Source of the DNA: JABURQ01 sp029243145
GTDB taxonomy: Bacteria > Planctomycetota > Planctomycetia > Planctomycetales > Planctomycetaceae
Assembly (NCBI GenBank): GCA_965660145.1
Contig: CBFHYX010000006.1
Span: 1-64,000, forward strand
Direction: 5' to 3'
Length of the DNA stretch: 64,000 bases
Below, in pieces: positions 33,938-42,751 of this stretch. Position numbers and translations under genes: made by a program. The notes beneath the pieces were generated by a model, which was not told the origin of the DNA, made no database searches, and was given only the letters and a program-made list of their open reading frames with translations. Each line of letters begins with the position of its first letter. The stretch's first letter is position 1.

Positions 33938-35227
33938 ATGAAAACGTCTCTTCATCAAAATCTGCAATTCTCTCGAAGCGGACTCACTCGTCGGAGTTTC
34001 TTGCACTCTGTTTCTGCGACTGCTGCCGCGACTGGTTTCCTCAGCTTGCAGGACATGATGAGTCTGCAAGCGGCCGAATTGCGAAAACGGGGCAAGAAAA
34101 TGATCGTCTTGTGGATGCAGGGAGGACCGAGTCAGTTAGAAACGTTCGATCCGAAATCGAGTACGGACATTAGTGGACCAACGAAGTCGATCAAGACGGT
34201 CATCCCCGGAGTCGAGATCGCACACGCTTGGCCGGAAACAGCCAAGGCTCTTGATAAAGCCACCATCATTCGCTCGATGACCAGTAAAGAAGGCAATCAT
34301 CAACGGGCCACTTACCAGATGCATACCGGGTACTTGCCTTCGGGGAGTGTTAAGCATCCCGGTTTGGGAGCAAACCTGGCGACTCATCTGGAGACCCCAG
34401 ATTTTGATTTACCGTCTGTCGTTTCCATCGGTCGGCCAGCCTCGGGATTACATGCCGGTCATTTGGGAATCAATTACGAGCCGTTCATTGTCGATCAACC
34501 TGGTCAGATGCCTAAAAATGTTGAGCAATCGGTTGAGTCTGCCCGCTATGATCGTCGTCGCAAGTTGCTCAGTCGGGTCGATTCTGAATTTACGAATCAG
34601 GGAGCGGGTCAGGTTGTCGCCGATCATCAGAAGCTCTACGGGAAAGCCGCGCAGATGGTCCTCAGCAAGAACTTGGCAGCGTTCAACTTGGAAGAAGAAT
34701 CACAAGGGCTAAGAGATTCATACGGTGATACTGATTTTGGTCGCGGTTGTTTGTTGGCACGTCGATTGATTGAAACCGGCGTCCCGTATGTCGAAGTGAA
34801 TCATCGTAACTGGGACACCCATCAGGAGATCTTTGAAGAAACGGATCGTCTGGCCGGAGAGGTCGATCCTGCGTTGGCCACATTATTAGGTGATTTGCAA
34901 ACGCGCGGCATGCTGGACGACACGCTGGTTGTCTGGATGGGTGAGTTTGGTCGGACACCTCGCATCAATCCTCGCACTGGTCGCGACCACTTCCCCCGAG
35001 CGTTTAACGCTCTGCTGGCCGGTGCGGGGGTGCGAGGTGGCCAAGTGATTGGCAGCACCACCAAAGATGGTTCCATGGTGGATGATCAACCCGTCACAAT
35101 CGGTGACTTGTTCACGTCCATCTGTCACGCACTCGATGTTGATCCAACCGATGAAACGATCAGCCCATTAGGACGACCGATGAAAATCGTGGAAGAGGGG
35201 ACATTAGTAGAAGGGTTGTTTGGGTAA
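33938..35227 (+). CDS. DUF1501 family secreted protein
   Basis: 429 residues with a twin-arginine signal, TRRSFLHSVSATAAATGF. DUF1501 proteins are related to the alkaline-phosphatase/sulfatase fold. Visible blocks are MIVLWMQGGPSQLETFDPK, GNHQRATYQMHTGYLPSG, and VVWMGEFGRTPRINPRTGRDH near the C-terminus. The WDTH motif (about residue 290) belongs to the metal-site pattern of the family. It follows the DUF1549/DUF1553 gene on the same strand. Enzymatic activity has not been shown for the family as far as I know. Confidence 0.92.
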   Translation: MKTSLHQNLQFSRSGLTRRSFLHSVSATAAATGFLSLQDMMSLQAAELRKRGKKMIVLWMQGGPSQLETFDPKSSTDISGPTKSIKTVIPGVEIAHAWPETAKALDKATIIRSMTSKEGNHQRATYQMHTGYLPSGSVKHPGLGANLATHLETPDFDLPSVVSIGRPASGLHAGHLGINYEPFIVDQPGQMPKNVEQSVESARYDRRRKLLSRVDSEFTNQGAGQVVADHQKLYGKAAQMVLSKNLAAFNLEEESQGLRDSYGDTDFGRGCLLARRLIETGVPYVEVNHRNWDTHQEIFEETDRLAGEVDPALATLLGDLQTRGMLDDTLVVWMGEFGRTPRINPRTGRDHFPRAFNALLAGAGVRGGQVIGSTTKDGSMVDDQPVTIGDLFTSICHALDVDPTDETISPLGRPMKIVEEGTLVEGLFG

Positions 35228-35244
35228 GCCATCTCAACCAGCGA

Positions 35245-36105
35245 TCAAGATTCGGAACGATCAGTGGAAGCGAAATCTTGTACGGTGTTTTTCTCTTTAC
35301 GTTTCTTCTTGGGCTTGGAGCGAGGTCGGAAGTATTTGCGAGATTCGTTGACCACCATTTTGCGAGGGGCCAAACGGCACAGCAATGACAGGATGTAGTT
35401 CTTCCATCCTACGACGACGTAATGCTTTTTCTTTTCCAGTGAACGCAACGCAATTTTGACGACTTCTTCAGAGGTATGTGCGGATTGGCCTTTTAACCAA
35501 CCCGGCACACCGGCAACATTGAAAAAGTCCGTTTCAGTCGGTCCGGGACAAAGCGCCAAGACGGTGATGCCGTAGTCTTTGAACTCGGCCCATAAGGCTT
35601 CACTGAAATGCAGGACATACGCCTTACTGGCGGCATAAGCCGACATATAAGCGACAGGCTGAAAACCGGCAACCGACGCGACGTTAATGATGCCGCCGTG
35701 CTTTTGTTCGATCATGGGACCGGCGAGTCGATAAGAAAGTTCTGTCAGTGCGGCAATATTTAATTGCACCAGTTGAAAGATTTGTTCTTGATCGGTATCC
35801 GCAAACGTACCGACCTGAGCAAAGCCGGCGTTATTGACTAGCAGTTCGATACTGATGTCTCGTTTGTGGATTTCATCAACCAACTTTTCGGGGTTGCCGG
35901 GAATCGATAAATCGAGCGGAATCACTTCGCAACGTGTGCCATGACGGGTATCGAGTTCGTCGGCAAGTTTTCGCATCTCGTCTTCGCGACGAGCCGTCAA
36001 TACGAGGTGCATCCCCAGTCCGGCAAGTCGATGCGCGAACTCTCTGCCGATGCCTGAAGAGGCACCGGTCACCAAAGCCCAGCGTTCCGCGTATGTGTCC
36101 AGCAA
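35245..36105 (-). CDS. Short-chain dehydrogenase/reductase
   Basis: A 286-residue classical SDR. The Rossmann motif VTGASSGIGREFA is at about residues 12-25, NNAG at about 91, and the catalytic YAASK at about 155 with the Ser upstream in NVASVAG. The C-terminus has a basic tail (SKPKKKRKEK) of unknown purpose. The likely start is TTG at 36105; no ATG lies ahead of the Rossmann motif. The cofactor is probably NADP(H), from an Arg at the end of strand 2 (TARRED). Substrate unknown. Confidence 0.9.
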   Translation of the reverse strand: MLDTYAERWALVTGASSGIGREFAHRLAGLGMHLVLTARREDEMRKLADELDTRHGTRCEVIPLDLSIPGNPEKLVDEIHKRDISIELLVNNAGFAQVGTFADTDQEQIFQLVQLNIAALTELSYRLAGPMIEQKHGGIINVASVAGFQPVAYMSAYAASKAYVLHFSEALWAEFKDYGITVLALCPGPTETDFFNVAGVPGWLKGQSAHTSEEVVKIALRSLEKKKHYVVVGWKNYILSLLCRLAPRKMVVNESRKYFRPRSKPKKKRKEKNTVQDFASTDRSES

Positions 36106-36296
36106 AAGGCCCGAACTCCCAGAAGAATCACCAATTTGACGACTCTCAAAACTATAACATATCGGGACTTCGGGAAAAAGAGGTTGTCTATTGATTTCGA
36201 TTGTTCGCGGACTGATTGTTGATTTGGTCTCATGATCGTTTAGGGTGAGTGACTGTCGAATGTTGTCTTAAACTCTCCAGATATCCAAGAGTCATC

Positions 36297-36980
36297 ATGA
36301 ACACAATTCCCACGTTAACTCGCGACGAAGTTCGCAATGTGGACCGTGTGGCCATTGAACAGTTGGGGCTCCCCGGCATTGCCCTCATGGAAAATGCCGG
36401 CCGTGGTGCGGCAGAGTTATTGCTGAGTCAAAACAATGTGCAACGTGTCGTGATCTGTGCAGGAGGTGGTAACAATGGTGGGGACGGATTTGTCATCGCC
36501 CGACATTTGATGCTGGCTGGTTGCCAAGTCGAAGTGTGGCTTTTGTCGCCGGTTGGAAAGTTGGCAGGAGACGCCTTGATCAATTATCGGGTGGCATCGC
36601 GTTTGGGAATTCCGATTCAGGAATGTTCGGCTGAAGAGATTGGTGCTTCGTTTGAGAGGTCGCTTGAAGAGTCGGACTGGATTGTCGATGCGTTATGCGG
36701 GACGGGGTTAAGTTCACAAGTTCGGCCTGCTTTCGTGAGCTTGATTGAGAGAATCAATGCGGCGGAGACTCCTGTGTTTGCGGTCGATATTCCGTCGGGA
36801 TTAGATTGCGATTCTGGTTGTCCGTTGGGGGTGTCCATCAAAGCGGAGATCACAGCGACGTTTGTGGCCATCAAAGCGGGTTTTACAAATGCAGACGCCC
36901 ATCAGTGGACCGGTCGTGTGACGGTGATCTCAATCGGTGTTCCGTGGGACTTGGAGAGAACAGCACTTCAGTACGAATAA
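36297..36980 (+). CDS. nnrE: NAD(P)H-hydrate epimerase (YjeF N-terminal domain)
   Basis: Epimerises damaged NADHX/NADPHX so that the dehydratase can repair it. Start MNTIPTLTRDEVRNVDRVA at 36297. Length is 227 residues, so only the epimerase domain is present; the ADP-dependent dehydratase domain found in NnrDE fusions is absent. Signature GGGNNGGDGFVIARHL (about residues 58-73) and the catalytic Asp in SDWIVDALCGTGL are present, with a later FAVDIPSGLDCDSG block. Divergent from the SDR gene. Confidence 0.93.
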   Translation: MNTIPTLTRDEVRNVDRVAIEQLGLPGIALMENAGRGAAELLLSQNNVQRVVICAGGGNNGGDGFVIARHLMLAGCQVEVWLLSPVGKLAGDALINYRVASRLGIPIQECSAEEIGASFERSLEESDWIVDALCGTGLSSQVRPAFVSLIERINAAETPVFAVDIPSGLDCDSGCPLGVSIKAEITATFVAIKAGFTNADAHQWTGRVTVISIGVPWDLERTALQYE

Positions 36981-37090
36981 TTGAGCTTAGTTTTTCTGCG
37001 GGTTGCTTGAAAGCCTCCAGATGCGTATTGTTAAGCGTGAGTTAACGCTCTGAGATTTCCGGGTCGTTAGATTTCTGATGTGGGCCATTC

Positions 37091-37801
37091 ATGGAAGACA
37101 AGTTCTGGTTTCTGAAGCAGTGCAGTCTGTTTGAGAAACTCTCTCCCAGTCAGATCGAACAGGTCGAGTCTCAATCGAGGATGCGAAAGTTCACCAAAGC
37201 ATCGCTCGTTTACCTGCCGTCCGATCAAAGTGATTCTGTGCTTTTGCTGATATCGGGTCGGATCAAACTCTATCATTTGACGCCGGATGGCAAACAAGCA
37301 TTGTTGGCTCTAATTGATCCGGGGGAGTTATTCGGAGAATTGGCGATTTTGGAGGGGGGAACTCGAGAAGAGTTCGCGGAAGCGATGGAAGCGTCACAAG
37401 TGGTTGCCATCCCACGTAACGTGATCCACAAATTGATGGAAAGTCACGCGGAAGTTTCTCTGGGTGTCACTCGTTTGCTCGGTTTGCGCAGGCGGAGAGT
37501 CGAACGCCGGTTGAAGTCTTTGTTGTTTCGTTCCAACCGGGAACGATTGGTTCATTTGCTCGTCGAGTTACTGGAAAAATACGGCGAGCAGGAAGCCGAG
37601 GGGGTGCGGATTGCGATCCGATTGTCGCATCAGGATTTGGCAAACATCATAGGCAGTACCCGAGAAACGGTGACCGTGTTGTTGGGAGAGCTGGGGTATG
37701 ATCGCCTGTTATTGATCAAAAAACGGAAGATTTATGTTCCTAATCCCGCTCGACTGGCAGAAAGTATTGGTCTCGCCGCTCCCGTGATACCGACTGAATA
37801 A
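37091..37801 (+). CDS. Crp/Fnr family transcriptional regulator
   Basis: 236 residues. An N-terminal cyclic-nucleotide-binding-type beta-barrel (about 15-130, with SGRIKLYHLTPDGKQALLALIDPGELFGELAIL) is joined by a dimerisation helix to a winged helix. The winged helix carries the recognition region LSHQDLANIIGSTRETVTVLLGEL (about 180-203). No N-terminal cysteine cluster exists, so it is not an oxygen-sensing FNR. The effector pocket lacks an obvious cAMP signature. It lies between nnrE and a zf-HC2 membrane protein on the same strand, and target genes are unknown. Confidence 0.92.
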   Translation: MEDKFWFLKQCSLFEKLSPSQIEQVESQSRMRKFTKASLVYLPSDQSDSVLLLISGRIKLYHLTPDGKQALLALIDPGELFGELAILEGGTREEFAEAMEASQVVAIPRNVIHKLMESHAEVSLGVTRLLGLRRRRVERRLKSLLFRSNRERLVHLLVELLEKYGEQEAEGVRIAIRLSHQDLANIIGSTRETVTVLLGELGYDRLLLIKKRKIYVPNPARLAESIGLAAPVIPTE

Positions 37802-37905
37802 TAACAGTCAGCCGAGTTTGTGAGTCATTTCACAGACAAGACTTGGCAGAATACCGATATTAAAATGACTACGTTTTTTGAGACAGGCTGCAGGAGTTGA
37901 TTATC

Positions 37906-38331
37906 ATGACGAATCAAAACTCGATCCCCGATCCACAAACCGATGAACAATCTTGGAAACCCTGCGATCAAGGCGCGATTATGAGCTTAGTCAAACGGCT
38001 CAAGCAACAACGCCAAATAAAGCGTGTCAAACAAGTTGCCATCACGGCGACTTGTGTGCTGGTGGGTTTATTCGTCGGTAATCAGTTTTTGTCCTCGCCA
38101 CAAAGTCTCTCACATGATCGAGTGGAAGAGCTGGCGCAATCATTCATCAATGGTGAACTCGATGCCGAGAAGACTAAATTGGTGGAAGCGCATATTGCGA
38201 AATGTCCGCGGTGTGAGCATCTGTTAGAAGAACGGGCACTGAAACAAAGCCAGGCACGATTGGTCATGCCCGACAATTCAGTCGTGATGATCAATTTCCC
38301 TCAAGGACCACTTGTCGCATCGACTCGTTAA
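37906..38331 (+). CDS. Membrane protein with C-terminal zf-HC2-like zinc motif
   Basis: 141 residues; ATG at 37906 with AGGAG 9 nt upstream. A basic segment (KRLKQQRQIKRVKQ) comes before one membrane helix at about 45-62. A zf-HC2-like motif follows it: HIAKCPRCEHLLEE gives His-x3-Cys-x2-Cys. In typical anti-sigma factors this zinc domain precedes the helix and stays in the cytoplasm. Here positive-inside reasoning puts it outside, which is odd. No sigma factor gene is adjacent; the gene follows the Crp-family regulator. The stop overlaps that of the convergent radical SAM gene by 4 bp. Confidence 0.72.
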   Translation: MTNQNSIPDPQTDEQSWKPCDQGAIMSLVKRLKQQRQIKRVKQVAITATCVLVGLFVGNQFLSSPQSLSHDRVEELAQSFINGELDAEKTKLVEAHIAKCPRCEHLLEERALKQSQARLVMPDNSVVMINFPQGPLVASTR

Positions 38332-39218
38332 CTTGTCGATTGCGGTTCGGTGGGGCGGCCATAATACCCTTCAACGTTTAAGCCAGTTCGCTCTCGGACT
38401 GTGGCGACAATCTGATCGACTTCTTCATCATCCAAACTGGCGACATAGCTCTCTGCCGGTGACCGGGCAACCGTATAGATCTGAATCAACTTTAATTGAC
38501 CGCCCGATGTGATGATTTCATTCAGGCGGTCGCAGTAAGATTCGATTTCGTTCTCTTCGGGAGGATGACCATTGACGCGCATAAACAGCGATTGAATGAC
38601 GAGCGGACGAATCTTCGCCGCATCGCGAATGTTGTCGAGGATCTGTTGGAACGGAATTTTGGTCCGTTCAATCAGATGATAATACTCTTCGGTCCCAGCA
38701 TCGAGTTTCGCCCAGACTTCTCCATTGTTGTCGTCCATCAGTTCGAGAGCATGTTGGACCACCGGGCGATGAAACATGCTGGCATTCGTGATCAGGACCA
38801 GCTTGGTTTCTGAGAGTTCGTGTTTTTCCTTGAGAGCGGCGACTTGCGAAATGATGTCATCAAAGTTGCGATAGGTGGTTGGCTCTCCATCGCCCGAAAA
38901 CGCGATGTCATTCAGACGTTTCAAATGATCGGGAACATCTGAAAACTTGGGATGACAATAAATCTCTCCCGAAACAATTTGCAATAACAGGTCATCCAGC
39001 TCTCGCAGCACGCCGGGAAGATCGACAAATGTTGTCTCGGCTTCCACGCGGCGATTCACCTGACAATAGATGCAGTCGAAGTTGCAGATTTTGTCGGGGT
39101 TGAGATTGACCCCCAGAGATAGCCCTTTACTGCGACGAGACAAAACTGGGTAGACGTACCGGTTGCGTTCGAACTTTCGGGAGTGGTCAGAGTGAAGTGG
39201 TGTGACGGAATCGTTCAT
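38328..39218 (-). CDS. Radical SAM protein
   Basis: 296 residues with the canonical [4Fe-4S] motif CNFDCIYC at about residues 46-53. The conserved GDGEPT SAM-binding segment (about 110) matches the COG0731-like group of radical SAM proteins. It has no SPASM-type cysteine cluster at the C-terminus. The chemistry is unknown; RNA modification or cofactor maturation are both possible. It lies 51 bp downstream of ppk2 on the same strand, so it may be read from the polyphosphate operon. Confidence 0.88.
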   Translation of the reverse strand: MNDSVTPLHSDHSRKFERNRYVYPVLSRRSKGLSLGVNLNPDKICNFDCIYCQVNRRVEAETTFVDLPGVLRELDDLLLQIVSGEIYCHPKFSDVPDHLKRLNDIAFSGDGEPTTYRNFDDIISQVAALKEKHELSETKLVLITNASMFHRPVVQHALELMDDNNGEVWAKLDAGTEEYYHLIERTKIPFQQILDNIRDAAKIRPLVIQSLFMRVNGHPPEENEIESYCDRLNEIITSGGQLKLIQIYTVARSPAESYVASLDDEEVDQIVATVRERTGLNVEGYYGRPTEPQSTS

Positions 39219-39268
39219 GGAAGCGGGGTGGAAAGAGTTAGGTCGTCCAGTGAGACACGCAAACGGTC

Positions 39269-40078
39269 TTAGGGTTCATCAAGATTGAAGTCCTCCGGTT
39301 CCCAATCGATGGTGGGATACTGAGGATTCATGTCCCGTAGCGTTTCGACAATCGTTTTACAGATGATCCAGTTACGATACCATTTCTGGTCTGAGGGAAT
39401 GGCAAACCAGGGCGCGTCTTTCGTACTGCATTTCTCCAAGGCATCCTCGTAGGCCTTTTGATACTTTGCCCAGTGTTTGCGATGTTCTAGATCGTGGGGC
39501 GAAAACTTCCAGCGTTTATCAGGATTCTCGAGTCGTGCGCGGAATCGTTCCATTTGCTCTTCGGGAGAAATGTGGAGGAAAAACTTGAGGATGCGCGTGT
39601 TGTTATGTGTGAGCAGTGACTCGAATTGATTGATCAGTTCGTACCGTTCGGACCAGATTTCTTGGGGGGCAATTTTTTCCACACGAACAACCAAGACATC
39701 TTCATAGTGGGAGCGATTGAAGATGCCGATCATACCGCGACCGGGTGCTTCGCGATGTATCCGCCATAGAAAGTCTTGTTTGAGTTCTCGTTCAGAGGGT
39801 TGTTTGAAAGAGGCGACCTGCACTCCCTGCGGGTTGACGCCACTAAAAACGTGGCGGATTGTGCCATCTTTTCCACCCGTGTCCATGGCCTGTAATACGA
39901 CCAGTAAAGACTGTTTCCCCTCGGTATAAAGCTTGCGTTGTAATTCGACAAGTTCCAGTCGCAAATCTTGAAGCTCGGCCTCGGCTTGTTCACGATTTTC
40001 GTGAAAGTCTTTTCCGCGTGTGGAAAAATCTTTGAGATGGGATTTTTTCCCGGGAGGGACAAGATGCGGATGTGGCAT
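39269..40078 (-). CDS. ppk2: Polyphosphate kinase 2 family protein
   Basis: Transfers phosphate between polyphosphate and nucleotides. 269 residues, single-domain PPK2. Walker A-like AMDTGGKDGTIRHV (about residue 67), the lid and the Walker B region GIFNRSHYEDVLVVRV, then ERYELINQFE and a C-terminal PWFAIPSDQKWYRNW. Such single-domain enzymes act mainly on AMP or ADP; which one cannot be read here. It is the last clear member of the operon, 5 bp after sixA. Confidence 0.93.
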   Translation of the reverse strand: MPHPHLVPPGKKSHLKDFSTRGKDFHENREQAEAELQDLRLELVELQRKLYTEGKQSLLVVLQAMDTGGKDGTIRHVFSGVNPQGVQVASFKQPSERELKQDFLWRIHREAPGRGMIGIFNRSHYEDVLVVRVEKIAPQEIWSERYELINQFESLLTHNNTRILKFFLHISPEEQMERFRARLENPDKRWKFSPHDLEHRKHWAKYQKAYEDALEKCSTKDAPWFAIPSDQKWYRNWIICKTIVETLRDMNPQYPTIDWEPEDFNLDEP

Positions 40079-40083
40079 AAAAT

Positions 40084-40608
40084 TTACTCAGGTTGCGGTG
40101 ATGTTTCTGTGGTTTCTCCGTCGAGCTCTTTGGGTTTCCACAAGTTTTCGTAATTCTGTACGAGATTCAATTTGAGTTCTGACCAGCGATTGATATTGAG
40201 CGAGTAGTGGGCAATGGCGGTGGTGCAGAACTCCACGAAATCTGCCGACCACTGAAACACTAACTCTTCCAGACCGGGGTTATGGCCGACGATCATTAAT
40301 GAATCGTGATCGTCATCGGTGTCGCGAATGACACGCACAATCGTTTTAGGAAGGGCATGGTACAGTTCGTCGCGGAGTTCCAGTTCGGGAGGTTCGGGAA
40401 ACTCACTGAGGAGGAGTTCGCCCGTGGCATGAGCACGCTCAGCGGTGGACGAAACAATCAGCGAGGGGATCAAATGCTGTTCTCGCAAATGTTGTCCCAT
40501 TCGCAATGCGGCTCTTTGTCCGCGTCGTTTGAGGGGACGATCGAAATCGGAAAGATCTTTGTCTCTCCAACTCGATTTGGCATGTCGCATCAGCAGCAAT
40601 TGTTTCAC
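40084..40608 (-). CDS. sixA: SixA-type phosphohistidine phosphatase
   Basis: 174 residues of the histidine-phosphatase superfamily. RHAKSSWRD carries the catalytic RHxxS near the N-terminus, DFDRPLKRRGQRAA follows, and the second catalytic His is in IVGHNPGLEELV. SixA removes phosphate from phospho-His proteins, for example HPr-like domains. It lies 2 bp after ppk1 and 5 bp before ppk2, so it is probably translated with them. Its target in polyphosphate metabolism is an open question. Confidence 0.9.
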   Translation of the reverse strand: MKQLLLMRHAKSSWRDKDLSDFDRPLKRRGQRAALRMGQHLREQHLIPSLIVSSTAERAHATGELLLSEFPEPPELELRDELYHALPKTIVRVIRDTDDDHDSLMIVGHNPGLEELVFQWSADFVEFCTTAIAHYSLNINRWSELKLNLVQNYENLWKPKELDGETTETSPQPE

Positions 40609-40610
40609 GT

Positions 40611-42743
40611 TTACATCCTGTTCGAGTCACTGCCGGGAGCCTGATGAGGCTGAAAAACGGTCCGAGATGTTTGTGAGGCTCGGCTGGTCGCTTCGCAAGC
40701 CTGTCGATACAACACATCCTGGCTGCGCAGCTCTGTTTTATTTCCTCGCCTCAGACGTTTGTATTTTCCATTCGATTTTAACTCATGCGACTTCACATTG
40801 TCTCGAAAATAATTTTTCAAATTCGTCAGTAACCGATTTCGATGATCGTTATCCTCGACGGGAACCATGAGTTCGAGACGGCGGTCGAGATTTCGTGGCA
40901 TCCAGTCGGCACTTGAAATATAAACCAGGTCATCGCCACCTTGATGAAAATACAGGACACGAGCGTGTTCGAGGAACCGGTCGATAATACTGATGACCTG
41001 AATGTTTTCGCTCAAATCCTTCACTCCGGGTCGCAATGCGCACGCTCCGCGGATGTTCAACCGAATTTTGACTCCAGCCCGTGAAGCGCGATAAAGTGCC
41101 TCAATGATTTCCGGGTCAACCAACGTATTGACTTTGGCGATGATTTCCGCTTTTTGTCCCTGCTTTTTTCGTTCGGTTTCTCCGTCGATCAATTCGATCA
41201 AGCGAGTTCGAATCGTTGTGGGGGCTGCTTCCAATTTACTGTAGAGATGTGGTTGCGAGTAACCGGTGATCGCATACATAAAGCTGGTGGCATCGGCCCC
41301 CAGTTCGTCATCGCTGGTGAATAGGCTGGCGTCGGAATAAAGCCGGGCGGTCGCTTCGTTGTAATTTCCGGTGCCGAAGTGCATATAACGACGTATGCCT
41401 TGCGGTTCGCGACGAACAACCACGCAAACTTTGGCGTGCGTTTTTAATCCTTGCACACCGTAGATGACTTGAACGCCGGCCTGCTCCAAGTTCTTGGCCC
41501 ACTCGATGTTTCGCGCTTCGTCGAATCTGGCTTTGAGTTCGACGACCGCCGTCACATACTTCCCTTTTTTGGCGGCGTTCATCAACGCTTCAACAATCGG
41601 GCTATTGCGCGAGGTGCGGTAGAGAGTTTGTTTGATGGCCAGCACATCGGGGTCGTTAGCCGCTTGCTCGATGAACCTGATGACAGGCTGGAAACTTTCG
41701 TAAGGGTGATACAGTAATATATCTTTTTCCGCAATCAACTCAAAGAGATTGTCGGTACTGCCGATTGCCGCAGACTGTTGAGGAGGCCAATCTTCGATCT
41801 TCAGATGCTCGAAACCAGATAGCCCGACCAATTCCCAGAACGCGGACATATCGAGTGGGCCGGCGACGCGGTAGAGTCCCGCTTTGGGGAGTTCCAGTTT
41901 TGCTGTTAAGATCTCGATTAAATCAGTGGAGACATCGTCCGAGATTTCGAGGCGAATACATTCGCCTTCTTTGCGAGCTTCCAGTAAGTCTTCCATTTGC
42001 GTCATCAGGTCGGCAGCTTGATCCTCGCGTAAACTAACATCGGCATTTCGCGTGAGTCGAAAAGGAACGCATTCTTCAATCGTCTCGCCAGCAAAGAATT
42101 CGTCTGCAAACATCGAGACGATTTCTTCGAGCAGAATGTATTCGTAACCCCCATCTGAGGGGAGGGTGACAAATCGTAATGAGTAGGAATTGAAGGGGAT
42201 GAGGGCCAGTTTGGGGATTGGTTGGCCCTCTTCATCGGTCTCGGTAGAGGTTAACCGTACACAGACGCTCAGTGATTCTTGAACGAGCAAAGGGAACTCC
42301 TCATCGAGGATCGCTCGCATCGGAGTCAACACAGCATGGATTTCACTTCGGAAGAGTTCTTTGACAAACCGTAACTGTTTGTCGGAAAGGTCTTTACTTG
42401 TGCGGCGTCGAATGCCGGCTTCGTTCAAGCCGGGTTCTACTTCCGACAGGAAACAGGCCATCTGTTCCTGCACCATTTGTTGTGTGCGTTCACCGATCTG
42501 TTTGAGTTGTGCAGCGGGAGTCAAACCGGAGGGATCAGGTTTGGTGACTCCCCGATTGGCCAGCATGTTCAATCCCCCCACACGCACTTTAAAGAATTCG
42601 TCGAGGTTGGCGCTGGTGATCGCGAGAAACTTCAAACGTTCCAGTAAGGGGAGCGTTGCATCTCGTGCCTCACCCAAGACTCGAACGTTAAATTCCAGCC
42701 AGCTCAACTCGCGGTTGAAATAATGTTCGGGATTGAGTTCCAT
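40611..42743 (-). CDS. ppk: Polyphosphate kinase 1
   Basis: Makes long-chain polyphosphate from ATP. 710 residues, typical for PPK1. The N-terminal domain starts YFNRELSWLEFNVRVL. The head domain and two PLD-like catalytic domains follow, with KGKYVTAVVELKARFDE, then the catalytic-His region YGVQGLKTHAKVCVVVRRE (about residue 440). The pattern HFGTGNYNEATARLY and the C-terminal SADWMPRNLDRRLEL are present. It lies 8 bp downstream of ppx. Confidence 0.96.
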   Translation of the reverse strand: MELNPEHYFNRELSWLEFNVRVLGEARDATLPLLERLKFLAITSANLDEFFKVRVGGLNMLANRGVTKPDPSGLTPAAQLKQIGERTQQMVQEQMACFLSEVEPGLNEAGIRRRTSKDLSDKQLRFVKELFRSEIHAVLTPMRAILDEEFPLLVQESLSVCVRLTSTETDEEGQPIPKLALIPFNSYSLRFVTLPSDGGYEYILLEEIVSMFADEFFAGETIEECVPFRLTRNADVSLREDQAADLMTQMEDLLEARKEGECIRLEISDDVSTDLIEILTAKLELPKAGLYRVAGPLDMSAFWELVGLSGFEHLKIEDWPPQQSAAIGSTDNLFELIAEKDILLYHPYESFQPVIRFIEQAANDPDVLAIKQTLYRTSRNSPIVEALMNAAKKGKYVTAVVELKARFDEARNIEWAKNLEQAGVQVIYGVQGLKTHAKVCVVVRREPQGIRRYMHFGTGNYNEATARLYSDASLFTSDDELGADATSFMYAITGYSQPHLYSKLEAAPTTIRTRLIELIDGETERKKQGQKAEIIAKVNTLVDPEIIEALYRASRAGVKIRLNIRGACALRPGVKDLSENIQVISIIDRFLEHARVLYFHQGGDDLVYISSADWMPRNLDRRLELMVPVEDNDHRNRLLTNLKNYFRDNVKSHELKSNGKYKRLRRGNKTELRSQDVLYRQACEATSRASQTSRTVFQPHQAPGSDSNRM

Positions 42744-42751
42744 GATATGGG

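Noticed and set aside
37091..37801. Oxygen-sensing FNR
   Set aside because: The N-terminal cysteine cluster needed for the Fe-S centre is absent.
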